Shown: positions 24,895 through 33,988 of the stretch, in pieces | Position numbering within the stretch: the first letter of the stretch is position 1 | Layout: the number at the start of each line of letters is the position of its first letter | Assembly (NCBI GenBank): GCA_003252395.1 | Contig: QKEL01000014.1 | Location: 62,001-126,000, forward strand | Direction of reading: 5' to 3' | DNA from: Spirochaetales bacterium | Lineage (GTDB): Bacteria > Spirochaetota > Spirochaetia > Treponematales > Treponemataceae | Length of the DNA: 64,000 bases | The notes under the pieces: generated by a model | The model's input: the letters and a program-made list of their open reading frames with translations, nothing else | The model's database searches: none | Told to the model about the DNA's origin: nothing | Position numbers and translations under genes: made by a program

Positions 24895-24936
24895 CCGTGC
24901 GCCGAAGGGGCGACGGTCCCTTGACGTAACGTATCG

Positions 24937-24967
24937 GCCCGCCGGGTACCGCCCGCGCGGGCTTTTT
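24937..24967 (+). terminator. intrinsic terminator after pyrE
   Basis: GCCCGC (24937-24942) pairs with GCGGGC (24957-24962), an inner CGGG/CCCG extends the stem, and TTTTT follows. Confidence 0.85.
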
Positions 24968-25009
24968 ATTGCCTTTGGCGCATTCTTCGATTCAAGGGCG
25001 GGGGAGAAC

Positions 25010-27493
25010 ATGGCGACAACGAAAGAAAGCGATTCGCGCGCGGCCTGGTTCGTGAAGCAGGCCCGGTCCGATATCCCCGACGTCGCGACGGCGGCCCTTT
25101 CCGGCGGCACCCTCGCGGTACATCACGTATTCCCCGAAAGCGGCAATGTATTCAAGTCCGACGGGGCGAATACCTGCGCGAACGTGAACGCCAACCTAAT
25201 CGCCTGGTCGGTCAGGCTTGCCGGCGATTTTTCCGTGGAGGCGACGGTCCGCGTGACGGGGCGAAACAAGGTGAGTTCCACGAGCGGAATCGGCCTCGGC
25301 ATGTTTGAGTCTTTCGATCCCGACGCGGCGTACGCCTTCGTGCTCCTCTCCACGAGCCTGACGGCATACCTCCAGTACGCCGACGGGCCCGGCTCGGTGA
25401 AGGCCGGCGGGACCGGCTTCACGTACGGGGCCGGCCAAACGGTACGCGCGCGTTTCCGCCGCGCGGGGAAGCGCGTGTTTTGGGGCATAAACGGCGAAGA
25501 GGCCGCCGACGTTTCCGCGTTTTGGAAGGGCGATGGGCCGATGTACGCGGGACTCGCCTTCGGCAACGCCGACGCGGAGGTGACCGGCCTCACGATCCGG
25601 GGAAGCGACGGGCGGTTGCTTTGGGATTCGGGTAGCGGCCGCCTTGAGGAAATGCGGAACGCCTCGGTGACGGTGGATCGCGCCTCGCTTGAAATACCGG
25701 CGGGCGGTTCGGCGGTCACCGTTCAAGCGGCGGCCCACGCCCTGGGGGGCGGCCCGGCGGGGATTACGCTCGCGATCGACGGAACCGGGGGTACGCCGAT
25801 CGGCGGCGAAACAAGCGGCGAAGCCAACGGCGCGGCAAGCGGCGAAGCGGCCCTCGAAACCCGGTGGGCCGACATTTCCGCGGACAACGGCGCGTTCCCC
25901 TCGCGCGTCGCCATCACGCCGAAAGCGCCCGGCGCCTTCACGCTGCGGGTAGCCAACGCCGCGGACGAACGGAAGGCGGCGACGGTAGCGGTTTGCGTCG
26001 TGTCGTACCCGAGAGCGGACCCGTACGGCGAAATCGGGCCGGATAGGGCGTACCCCGCGCCCGGAGAACGCGCCGCGTACGGCGACGGGCCTGTGTACCT
26101 GGAATTCGACGGACCGCCGACCCTGAATCCCGGCCACTCGATAAAAATCTTCTCAGCCGACGGAACCCTCGCTGACTCGGTCGCCTTCGCCGGGGAAACC
26201 CTCCGCGGCGGCGGGCGGACGATCAACGTGGGAGACCAGCTCGTCCGGGTAGAGGGGAACCGGCTCTGTATCCAGCCCCATACCGGGGCGCTCAAGGCGG
26301 AAAGCGCGTACTTTATCGCCATTCCGGAAACGGCCGTGACCGGCGCGCTGAACGGCATGCCCTTTACCGGCCTGTCCTGCGATCCGGCCGTGGCGACCTG
26401 GCGCTTTACCACGCGGGCCGCGCCCCGGCTGAACGCGGGCAACGTTACCGTAAATGCGGACCCCCGCGCCGGCGCCGACTTTCGCAGCCTGCAGGCGGCC
26501 CTCGACGCCCTCGCGACCGCCCTTCCCGACGCGGATGACGTCGTCGTCAACGTGGCCCCCGGCGCGTACCGCGAACCGGTCTCTTATGCGGGCGGCAAGA
26601 ACGTCGCCGTGCGGGGGCCGGCCGGAAACGACCGCGGAAACGACTGCGCGATCGTCTGGCGGAATTCGAACCTTTTGAACGGCTCGAACGCGGGCCGCGC
26701 GGCCTTTTACGTAAGCGGGTCGAACCTGCGCCTGGAAAACCTGACCCTGGAAAACGACTGGGCGCGCAAGCCAAACGCGGACAACCAGGCGGAAGCGCTC
26801 TTCTTTGCCGACGGCGCGGGGAAACGGCTCGCGGTACGGAACTGCGCGTTCAAAAGCAACCAGGATACCCTGCAAATCACGGGCCGCGCCTGGTTTTACG
26901 ATTGCTACATCGAAGGCAACACCGATTTTATCTGGGGATCCGCCGACGCGGCCCTCTTCGAGCGGTGTACCCTGCGCTGCGTAAACGACGGCTTCGAGCC
27001 CGACGCGCCCCTTCTGGTCGCCCGAACCCCGATCCGCGCCGGGAACCCGCCCTGGGTGGGCAAGGGCCTCGTGCTGAAGGACTCGACCGTTTCCGTGGAC
27101 GAAGGCGCGGTCGCCTGGTTCGGCCGCAACGCGGGCGGTTCCGGCTTTTACGACCAGCTCGCCCTCATCAACGTGCGCTTCGCGGGGCGCGGAACCCTCG
27201 GCCGCACGCGGTGGCGCGAAAGCGCCTACTACTATTTCCTGGGCGACGCCTCCCGCGTGGGATGGAAGTCGGCGGGGTGCGCCGGATTGGGCGCGGAAGC
27301 CGGCTTCCTGAAGGACGCGGCAGACCTGACCGATTCCCCCGACCTTCGCGCGGAATACGCCGACGCGGACCGTATCCTGAACCGGGTCGTCGCGCTGACG
27401 GCCGCCGACGGCCCGGACCGAATAGAGGCGCGTTTTGCCGACGCCCCGGACCGGTGGGACCTTTCGCGGCTTCGGGAGGAATACGGAATATAG
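25010..27493 (+). CDS. pectinesterase-family (CE8) multidomain protein without signal peptide
   Basis: 827 aa. The C-terminal half (about residues 480-800) is a right-handed beta-helix of the pectin methylesterase family, with DNQAEALFFADG, SNQDTLQITGRAWFYDCYIE and GNTDFIWGSADAALFE. These hold the Gln, Asp and DFIWG residues of the active site. The N-terminal part (about 40-210) resembles a laminin-G/DUF1349-like fold, followed by two Ig-like segments. The start (MATTKESDSRAAWFVKQ) has a GGGGGAG ribosome-binding site but no signal peptide, which is odd for an enzyme acting on pectin. Either export uses another route or the true start is lost. Transcribed alone after the pyrE terminator. Confidence 0.8.
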   Translation: MATTKESDSRAAWFVKQARSDIPDVATAALSGGTLAVHHVFPESGNVFKSDGANTCANVNANLIAWSVRLAGDFSVEATVRVTGRNKVSSTSGIGLGMFESFDPDAAYAFVLLSTSLTAYLQYADGPGSVKAGGTGFTYGAGQTVRARFRRAGKRVFWGINGEEAADVSAFWKGDGPMYAGLAFGNADAEVTGLTIRGSDGRLLWDSGSGRLEEMRNASVTVDRASLEIPAGGSAVTVQAAAHALGGGPAGITLAIDGTGGTPIGGETSGEANGAASGEAALETRWADISADNGAFPSRVAITPKAPGAFTLRVANAADERKAATVAVCVVSYPRADPYGEIGPDRAYPAPGERAAYGDGPVYLEFDGPPTLNPGHSIKIFSADGTLADSVAFAGETLRGGGRTINVGDQLVRVEGNRLCIQPHTGALKAESAYFIAIPETAVTGALNGMPFTGLSCDPAVATWRFTTRAAPRLNAGNVTVNADPRAGADFRSLQAALDALATALPDADDVVVNVAPGAYREPVSYAGGKNVAVRGPAGNDRGNDCAIVWRNSNLLNGSNAGRAAFYVSGSNLRLENLTLENDWARKPNADNQAEALFFADGAGKRLAVRNCAFKSNQDTLQITGRAWFYDCYIEGNTDFIWGSADAALFERCTLRCVNDGFEPDAPLLVARTPIRAGNPPWVGKGLVLKDSTVSVDEGAVAWFGRNAGGSGFYDQLALINVRFAGRGTLGRTRWRESAYYYFLGDASRVGWKSAGCAGLGAEAGFLKDAADLTDSPDLRAEYADADRILNRVVALTAADGPDRIEARFADAPDRWDLSRLREEYGI

Positions 27494-27600
27494 GCGGGAC
27501 AGAGGCAGATCGGGGCACGAATGGCGCGAGAATCTCGGTCGGAGCCGCCGACCACGGCGGGGCACGAGGGGCGACTGAGGCGACTATAGCGAACGCCGAT

Positions 27601-27661
27601 TCTGCTAAAACGCTCACTTTTCTGCTAAAACGCGATAATTATGCCTTTTTCTGCTAAAACG
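27601..27661 (+). repeat. three TCTGCTAAAACG direct repeats downstream of fic
   Basis: Exact 12-bp copies at 27601-27612, 27621-27632 and 27650-27661, spaced 20 and 29 bp, in the 190-nt gap between the pectinesterase-like gene and the end of fic. No gene is seen in this gap. Confidence 0.9.
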
Positions 27662-27684
27662 AAAAGCGATGCGGGTTATTCCCC

Positions 27685-29193
27685 TTATATGGAACCAAAA
27701 CTTTTGTTCACCGCCGTCTCAAGCGCGGCAATCTCGGTATCCGTGAGGGCGCCAAAATACGCTGACCGTTTGGCAGCCGAAACCCGACCGTTATTCTGGA
27801 CGCAAAACTGGATGAAAAGATCGATAAGCCGGTCGGGCATATCCAGGATCGCCTGCATGGCGCGTTTCGCGTCGTCGTACTTCACGAGAAAGCCCAATTC
27901 ATTCACCAATTCCTCTTCGAGCGTTTTGTGCACGAAGTCGCACAGCGCTTCGGCCTGGGCCGTCATGTCCATAAACCGATACAGATACGCGGTATCTCCG
28001 GCGACGGTCATGCGCCCCGATTCATCCAACGAATACTCGATCAAGGGCAGTAAGGGCCGCGAAAACGATTCCAGGGACGAATCATAGAGCGTTTGGTATT
28101 TAAGCATTACCGCGGAGACGGGAAAAATCATGCCTTCGGGAACCAAGCCCCGCAGGGAAAGGATATTATGGATTAAAAAGCGGTGAATGCGGCCGTTTCC
28201 GTCCTCAAAGGGATGCAGGAAAACGAAACCGTACGCGATGGCCGCGGCGTGCATTACCGGGGGAACGCCGCCTTCGGCCATTCGCCCGTGGGCACGGAGC
28301 AAACCGGCCATAAGGTCGTGGATATCCTCCGGCTTGGGGCAAATATAGTGCATAATCTCGTGCTGAAAGCTCACCGTTTGGCCGACGTAATTCTGGCTCG
28401 AGCGGTAATCCTCGTCCATAAACCGGCGGTCAACGATACGGTTTTGCAGTTCGATCAGTTTTCTTTTGTCGCAAAAGTCTTCCCGGGCGGCCAGTTCAAG
28501 GGCGGCGACAAATTTTTCGACCCTGAGTGAATCCGGCGTTACCCGCTCTATTTCGAACGACGATTTCGTTTCCTTGCCGAAGAGATAGGCCGACGCACGG
28601 CGCAAAAGATGGGCCGGATACCCCGCCACGAGGGATTCATACCGGGCGCGTGAATCGGTTGAATCGAAGGCCAAAAGCGCCGGGGTCTTCCGTATGAGCG
28701 GGCAAAAGCCCGCGGACCCGGGGAGGTTATCGATTACGCGATATCTCGCCCGTTTGAAGCCCTTCGAGAGGGTATAGTACTCGCTCTCTTCCAGCGCCGG
28801 TATATAACCGCCCGAGGGTAGATCCTCGATGTCCAAGGTTCGTCCCGTCAGGAATTCATAAAAAAACCATACCTTTCTCGCGTATTTCCCCGAGGGTTTT
28901 GACCGGATATATTCCGCGAGCTCCCGCTCTCGCACGTGCCGGAAAACGAGGTACAGCAAGCCCAAATTAACCCCGTCATATTTAAGGGCGAATTCGAGGT
29001 GGTCGGTATCGGTCTCTCCGGGCCAATAGTGGGAACGGTATACTTCCTCGACATGACCGTTCAGTACTTTTTTGTGCGGAGTGCCTTTTTCCGCGACGAA
29101 TGACGCATGCCAATTCGGCAGGGCCTTCAAGGAATACTTTTCGGCTAAAAAGGCGTAGCCTGCGCTCCGTAGGGCCATATCGCTTTTTTTCAT
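27685..29193 (-). CDS. Fic/DOC family AMPylating-type protein
   Basis: 502 aa from ATG 29193 with GGAG six bases upstream. The Fic motif HPFEDGNGRIHR (His327-Arg338) is complete, so the protein should transfer AMP or another nucleotide to a target hydroxyl. The N-terminal 300 residues and a C-terminal winged-helix-like part (about 440-500) are the extended architecture of large stand-alone Fic proteins. No antitoxin-like gene is adjacent. The coding region is visibly less G+C-rich than its neighbours, and short direct repeats lie on both sides, suggesting acquisition. The target is unknown. Confidence 0.87.
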   Translation of the reverse strand: MKKSDMALRSAGYAFLAEKYSLKALPNWHASFVAEKGTPHKKVLNGHVEEVYRSHYWPGETDTDHLEFALKYDGVNLGLLYLVFRHVRERELAEYIRSKPSGKYARKVWFFYEFLTGRTLDIEDLPSGGYIPALEESEYYTLSKGFKRARYRVIDNLPGSAGFCPLIRKTPALLAFDSTDSRARYESLVAGYPAHLLRRASAYLFGKETKSSFEIERVTPDSLRVEKFVAALELAAREDFCDKRKLIELQNRIVDRRFMDEDYRSSQNYVGQTVSFQHEIMHYICPKPEDIHDLMAGLLRAHGRMAEGGVPPVMHAAAIAYGFVFLHPFEDGNGRIHRFLIHNILSLRGLVPEGMIFPVSAVMLKYQTLYDSSLESFSRPLLPLIEYSLDESGRMTVAGDTAYLYRFMDMTAQAEALCDFVHKTLEEELVNELGFLVKYDDAKRAMQAILDMPDRLIDLFIQFCVQNNGRVSAAKRSAYFGALTDTEIAALETAVNKSFGSI

Positions 29194-29200
29194 GGCGGCT

Positions 29201-29302
29201 CCTGCTAAAAAAACCCGATATCGGTGAAAACGTGTTATTTCGTATAGTATAACATAGAGAACGGCTAAAACGCCACTATTATAAGCCACTTCTGCTAAAA
29301 CG
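29201..29302 (+). repeat. TCTGCTAAAACG-type repeats upstream of fic
   Basis: Variants occur at 29201-29210 (CCTGCTAAAA), 29263-29272 (GGCTAAAACG) and an exact copy at 29291-29302. The last continues CTACTTT, close to the CTCACTTT that follows the copy at 27601, so 19-20 bp are nearly repeated on either side of fic. The stretch also carries TATACT-like A+T-rich sequence that may hold the fic promoter. Confidence 0.8.
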
Positions 29303-29454
29303 CTACTTTGCGCGACCGCCCCTGCTGCGGCCCCCTCGGCGGCGGCTCCGCCCGTGCCGCGTTCTCCCGTCCTTGCCCGTTCTGCCTCAATCTTGATTCT
29401 TCCTTCTTCTACCCCCTTTCATTTCCCCTTCCGAAGTGTTATCTCTTTAGGTGT

Positions 29455-31758
29455 ATGCAGAAACAAATGACGCAGACCCAGCTTGCCCGGGCCATGAACG
29501 TGTTGATCATATCCGGCGGGGCCTCCGTAATGTGGCAGCTCGTATGCGCGATTCAGCCCCTTTTTACCGTGTTTTTCCAGAACTGGCTCGGGGCGAGCGC
29601 CGGGCAGCTCGGACTGTTGGTCACCGTCATCCAGCTGACCGCGGTATTCCAGATCGGCGGCATATTCCTGTGGGGAAAATACGGCCGGCAGAAACCGGTG
29701 TTCATTATCGGGCACGTGATACACCGTTCCCTCACCGCGGTGATCGCCATAGTCGCCTTTTACGTGGCCCGGGGCGGCTCAGCCCAGCGGGGAATCCTGA
29801 TCATTACCGTCGCCATGGGCCTTTCCTGGGCGTTCGCCAACGCCTCGAGCGCCTGCTGGTGGAGCTGGGTGGCCGACATCGTGCCCGATTCGGTGCGCGG
29901 TTCCTTCTTCATGAAGCGTTCGTCCATCCTGCAGATCGTGAACATTGCCTGGTTTTTCCTCGCGAGCACCCTGCTCGACCTGGTGCCTCGAAGCCATACC
30001 CTCGTCGTGTTCGGCGCGATTATCGCCGTGGGCGCCGCGGCCGGCCTTTTCGATATCCTTATCCAGATTTCCACGCCCGAGTATCCCCCGGAAACGGGGC
30101 AGGAGTTCGACCCGAAGATTATCCTTGAGCCGCTTAAGAACCGGAATTTCGTCTTTTATTCCATCGCCGTGGGCCTCGCGATTTTCTCCATGAACCTGAT
30201 CGGGCCCTTCCAGTCGCCCTATATCGTTAACCCGAATCGGATCGGCGCGCCGAATACCTGGCTCGGGGTCATGAGCATGCTCACCCAGTTCATTTGGGTG
30301 CTGGTGGCGCCGTTTTGGGGCACGATTATGGACCGCTGGGGGAAAAAGCCCGTGGTGGTGGCGGGAACGCTGCTCGTGCTTCCCTGGGCGGGCTTTCTCG
30401 CGCTTACCCCGACGAACTACGCCATCGTGCTGCCGCTGATCGCGATCGGCCTCGGCTTCCTCGCGCCGGCCTTCTGGGAAGGCTCCAACCAGATGATGCT
30501 TTCGATGGTCCCCGAAAAGAACCGGGTGGCCTACGTCGCCTGGTATTTGGCAATCGGCGGCCTCGTCTCGGCCCCGGGCTCGCTCGTCGGCGGCTTATTG
30601 AGCGACGCGCTCGCCGGCGCGCGCGTGGCGGTGGGGCCCTTTACCTTCGGGAATTTCCATATCGTGCAAAGCCTTTCGATCGTCCTGGGGTGCCTGTGCG
30701 CCTTCGCGGTGGCCCGTACCCGGGAGGGCAAGGGCGAGCGCTTCTCCTTCGTGATCGGCCAGCTGGCGCGGCCCCAGATCATCGCCACGTACCGGGGCCT
30801 CGATTCCCTGGGCAGATCCCGCTCCATCGAGTCGAACGCGGGAATCCTGCGGAAATTCGACGCGAAGGGGGGGCGCCTCGCCCTGAAGGACATACTCGAG
30901 CGGCTGGACGACCCGGCCGCCGCGGTCCAGGAAGAGGCGGCCCGTGCCCTGGGGCGCATTCCCTCACCCGCCTCGGTCGACGCCCTCATACTGCACCTGC
31001 TCGACGCGGATTCCGACATCCGCATCGCCGCCGCCCGTTCGCTCGGGAAAATCGGGGACCGAAAGGCCGTGAACGCCCTGGTGGGCTGCCTGTGGGAACC
31101 GAACCCCGAGCTGCAAAAGGCCTGCCTCGAGGCCCTGGCGGATATCGGCGACCAAGAGTCGATTCCCCATATCATGCGGTTCTTGCGGGAAAGCCAGAGC
31201 GACCGCATGCGGCAGATCAGCTCCGCGGCGGCGGCCCGGCTGGGGGTATACGAGTCCGCGGAGGAAATTTTCCCGAGCCTCCTGGCCGCGAAAAAGCCCA
31301 CGGCGCGCAAGCAGTACGCCATGGTCATGGCCAACATGCTGGGGAAGCCGGACGAATTCTATCAATATATCAGCGGGTCGCCCTCGGTGCTCCAGGGGCG
31401 GTTTACCCGATTGCTCGCCCGCTTTTCGGCGAACATGGAGGCGGTGTACGAGCGGGAGCGCAAACGGCTCAAAAACCGCGGGGACGTGATAGAGGCCCTG
31501 CGCGCCGCCGTGGTGGAAGACCGCAGCGAGGATGCCCTCCGCGAAACCATCGCCTTTACCCGAAAGCTTTACTCGGACCTGTTCGGTCCCGCGGCGACCC
31601 GGGAGCTGCTTTCCCGGATAGACCCCAAGCTCGCGGTGTTCGCCTGGATGATGGACCGCGCCGAGGAATACCTTGAGCGGGAAGAACCGGGCGAGGCGAG
31701 GGGCGAAACCTGCCGGCTCGTCACCCTCCTCGCCATTTACGCGCTTTCGGCGTATTAG
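29455..31758 (+). CDS. MFS transporter fused to a HEAT-repeat domain
   Basis: 767 aa from ATG 29455 (MQKQMTQTQLARAMNVL). Residues to about 430 form about twelve membrane segments of the major facilitator type, with the WGTIMDRWGKKPVVVAG loop between halves. After a linker come PBS-lyase-like HEAT repeats (about residues 475-610), for example LALKDILERLDDPAAAVQEE and GDRKAVNALVGCLWEPNPEL, then a helical tail. The cytoplasmic HEAT part should bind a protein partner. Substrate unknown. The fusion is uncommon and may couple transport to regulation. Confidence 0.85.
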   Translation: MQKQMTQTQLARAMNVLIISGGASVMWQLVCAIQPLFTVFFQNWLGASAGQLGLLVTVIQLTAVFQIGGIFLWGKYGRQKPVFIIGHVIHRSLTAVIAIVAFYVARGGSAQRGILIITVAMGLSWAFANASSACWWSWVADIVPDSVRGSFFMKRSSILQIVNIAWFFLASTLLDLVPRSHTLVVFGAIIAVGAAAGLFDILIQISTPEYPPETGQEFDPKIILEPLKNRNFVFYSIAVGLAIFSMNLIGPFQSPYIVNPNRIGAPNTWLGVMSMLTQFIWVLVAPFWGTIMDRWGKKPVVVAGTLLVLPWAGFLALTPTNYAIVLPLIAIGLGFLAPAFWEGSNQMMLSMVPEKNRVAYVAWYLAIGGLVSAPGSLVGGLLSDALAGARVAVGPFTFGNFHIVQSLSIVLGCLCAFAVARTREGKGERFSFVIGQLARPQIIATYRGLDSLGRSRSIESNAGILRKFDAKGGRLALKDILERLDDPAAAVQEEAARALGRIPSPASVDALILHLLDADSDIRIAAARSLGKIGDRKAVNALVGCLWEPNPELQKACLEALADIGDQESIPHIMRFLRESQSDRMRQISSAAAARLGVYESAEEIFPSLLAAKKPTARKQYAMVMANMLGKPDEFYQYISGSPSVLQGRFTRLLARFSANMEAVYERERKRLKNRGDVIEALRAAVVEDRSEDALRETIAFTRKLYSDLFGPAATRELLSRIDPKLAVFAWMMDRAEEYLEREEPGEARGETCRLVTLLAIYALSAY

Positions 31759-31787
31759 GGCGCGGCGGCCTTCGCGAATATTTTTCG

Positions 31788-31816
31788 TTGACGGGAGGGA
31801 AAATGAAAGCCATACT
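31788..31816 (+). promoter_or_regulatory. candidate promoter of the CBS-PP2C gene
   Basis: TTGACG (31788-31793) and CATACT (31811-31816) are 17 nt apart. Only six bases separate the -10 from the ATG at 31823, which has no Shine-Dalgarno, so a leaderless mRNA is likely. Confidence 0.5.
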
Positions 31817-31822
31817 CTTCCC

Positions 31823-33016
31823 ATGATCAATATTGAACAGCTGAACTCCAAACCGAACCTTCAAGACGAATTCGCCTACCGCCAGATCGGTTCCATTACC
31901 CTGCAGGCCGAGTCGGTGGACGTGAGCGCCTCCATCGAGTACGTTTTGAATTTCTTCAGCGATAACCCCGAAATGCACGCAGTGCCCATCGAGCGGAACG
32001 GGGTCTTGATCGGCATACTCGAAAAGTCGCACGTGGAAAAGATGAACCAATCGGCGTGGTCCCGGTTTTGGCAAAAGGACCTGGATTCCTACATCGATAC
32101 CCCCCTGCTCTCCCTTCGGGCTGACGATTATATCGACAAGAACATCGAGCGGGCCATGACGCTGAACAACGAAAAGGGCGTCCGCTTCTTCGCGGTATAC
32201 CACCGGAAAAGCTTTTTCGGAATCGTGGGCCTGCACGAAATGCTCACCCGGATCACCGAGATACGCGCGCGGGACATGGCCAAGGCCCGCATGGTCCAGC
32301 AGCACCTCCTGAAGCCCCAGGAAAAGCCGAGCAAGCCGGCCTACGCGGTCCAGACGTTCAACCAGATGGCCAACGAGGTGGGCGGCGACTTTTACAAGGA
32401 CTTTACCTTCTCCGACGGCGAGCGCCATATCGTGGCCTGTTTCGACGTTTCCGGCAAGAACGTGGCCGCGTCGCTTTCGACCATGGCCATCGGTTCCTTC
32501 TTCAGCGCCCTGACCCTCTTCGAGCCCGAGGAGACCTTCGGCAAGGAAATCACGGCCCTGATGGACCGCTATATCCAAACCGTCACCCCGAGCGAAATGT
32601 TCATTACCGCGGCGATATGCTATATCGATTCCGCCAAGGGCACGGTCTTTATCCAGAACTGCGGCCACACGCCCATATACATTTTCGTGCCCGCCGAAGG
32701 GGGGAAGATCGCGGGCAAGACCATGAACGCGAACATGCCGCCGCTGGGCATGGGCATTATCGGCGACGAGGACAACGCGGGCTTCGAGGTCCCGATCGTG
32801 AAAGGCCTCCGGATCGTCCTGTACACCGACGGGCTTACCGATATGGTTACCCCCGACGGCGAGCGGTACGACGACGAGCGGACCCGTACCCTGATCGCCT
32901 CAACGTACGGCAAGGGCGAAAAGGAAGCGGCGGCCATCTATCAAAAGGCCATAGACCTCTGGATGAACGACGCCATGCAAAGCGACGATATCACGGTGAT
33001 GGACGTGCGTTTCTAG
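31823..33016 (+). CDS. CBS-domain PP2C (SpoIIE-type) serine phosphatase
   Basis: 397 aa. The N-terminal 150 residues form a tandem CBS pair (SITLQAESVDVSASIEYVL; RNGVLIGILEKSHVEKM), which commonly binds adenosine nucleotides. The C-terminal half is a SpoIIE/RsbU phosphatase with NEVGGDFYKDF and FDVSGKNVAASL metal-binding Asp motifs, LYTDGLTDM and the final QSDDITVMDVRF. Such phosphatases usually act on anti-anti-sigma factors; none is adjacent, so the substrate is unknown. It is cytosolic and probably a nucleotide- or stress-responsive switch. Confidence 0.87.
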   Translation: MINIEQLNSKPNLQDEFAYRQIGSITLQAESVDVSASIEYVLNFFSDNPEMHAVPIERNGVLIGILEKSHVEKMNQSAWSRFWQKDLDSYIDTPLLSLRADDYIDKNIERAMTLNNEKGVRFFAVYHRKSFFGIVGLHEMLTRITEIRARDMAKARMVQQHLLKPQEKPSKPAYAVQTFNQMANEVGGDFYKDFTFSDGERHIVACFDVSGKNVAASLSTMAIGSFFSALTLFEPEETFGKEITALMDRYIQTVTPSEMFITAAICYIDSAKGTVFIQNCGHTPIYIFVPAEGGKIAGKTMNANMPPLGMGIIGDEDNAGFEVPIVKGLRIVLYTDGLTDMVTPDGERYDDERTRTLIASTYGKGEKEAAAIYQKAIDLWMNDAMQSDDITVMDVRF

Positions 33017-33037
33017 GGCGGACGGGCCGCTTCTCGA

Positions 33038-33067
33038 TTCACCAAGAGGCGGCTCCCGTGCTATACT
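33038..33067 (+). promoter_or_regulatory. candidate promoter of the esterase-like gene
   Basis: TTCACC (33038-33043) and TATACT (33062-33067) are 18 nt apart; the ATG at 33077 follows after nine bases with no ribosome-binding site. Confidence 0.45.
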
Positions 33068-33076
33068 CGTTCCGCC

Positions 33077-33988
33077 ATGTCCCAAAAAGCAAGCCAATCG
33101 GACCGCGCCGCCCTTCGCGCCGCGGTCCGCCGATACCGTAAAACGGTGTATAACCCCAAAATCTCCGTGAAACTCCATAGGACGGCCTTCGACGAGGTAT
33201 ACGGCACCGTCATGCTGCCGAACAATATCGACCGACGCGAGGCGGTCGCCCAGGGGATTCCGGCCGACCTTCTCGTGCCCGAGCTCGCCATCGGCGGCAG
33301 GACCATCCTGTACGCCCACGGCGGCGGCTTTATCGCCGGCTCCCGCCGCTCCGCGCGCAACCTGTGCGCGTCATTGGCCCATGAGTCGGCAAGCCGCCTC
33401 CTCCTTCCCGAGTACCGGCTCGCCCCGGAATACCCCTTTCCCACGGCCCTGGAAGACCTCTTTAACGCCTACCGCTGGCTATTGGACGGGGGAACGTCAC
33501 CTTCCGACGTAATCTTCGCCGGCGACGGCACCGGGGCGAACCTGATGCTGTCGCTGGTCCATTATCTGCAAAAGCACCGCGCGCCGAACCCCGCCGCCAT
33601 ACTCGCCATATCGCCGTGGGTAGACCTCTCGTGCCAAACCGCGGCGTTCACCGCCCGGAAGAACCCCGATCCCCTATTTTCCAGGGAAACACTCGCCCAA
33701 CTCGCCACGCTCTACACCTACCAGGATAACTTCAAGAACCCCCTGGTTTCACCGATACACGGCGATTATCTCGCCTTCCCGCCCCTGTACGTGCAGTGCG
33801 GGTCCCGGGAAATTCTCATAGACGACGCGCGCTCCCTCGTGGCACGGGTCGCCGCGGCCGGGGGAAAGGCGACGTTGGATATCCAGGAAGGCATGTGGCA
33901 CCTCTTTCAGGCCGCCGACGCGCTCACGCCCCGAGCCCACTTGGCGGTCAAGGCCATGGGAACCTGGATACGACGGGGATTCCCCTGA
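33077..33988 (+). CDS. hormone-sensitive-lipase-family protein lacking the nucleophile Ser
   Basis: 303 aa alpha/beta-hydrolase of the HSL/GDXG family. The oxyanion HGGG (residues 81-84) and LLPEYRLAPEYPFPTALED are typical. The nucleophile elbow, normally GDSAG, reads GDGTGAN with Gly151 in place of Ser (codon GGC at 33527-33529). The acid (LIDDARS) and His (EGMWHLF) regions are kept. It may be a pseudoenzyme, a binder, or use another residue. The stop shares one base with the start of the U32 peptidase, so they are coupled. Confidence 0.82.
   Translation: MSQKASQSDRAALRAAVRRYRKTVYNPKISVKLHRTAFDEVYGTVMLPNNIDRREAVAQGIPADLLVPELAIGGRTILYAHGGGFIAGSRRSARNLCASLAHESASRLLLPEYRLAPEYPFPTALEDLFNAYRWLLDGGTSPSDVIFAGDGTGANLMLSLVHYLQKHRAPNPAAILAISPWVDLSCQTAAFTARKNPDPLFSRETLAQLATLYTYQDNFKNPLVSPIHGDYLAFPPLYVQCGSREILIDDARSLVARVAAAGGKATLDIQEGMWHLFQAADALTPRAHLAVKAMGTWIRRGFP

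Noticed and set aside
26153..27565. Minus-strand 470-codon frame opposite the pectinesterase-like gene
   Set aside because: The plus strand has conserved CE8 catalytic motifs; the antisense frame has only biased composition.
27601..27661. CRISPR array
   Set aside because: Repeats are only 12 bp, spacers are 8-17 bp and uneven, and no cas genes are present.
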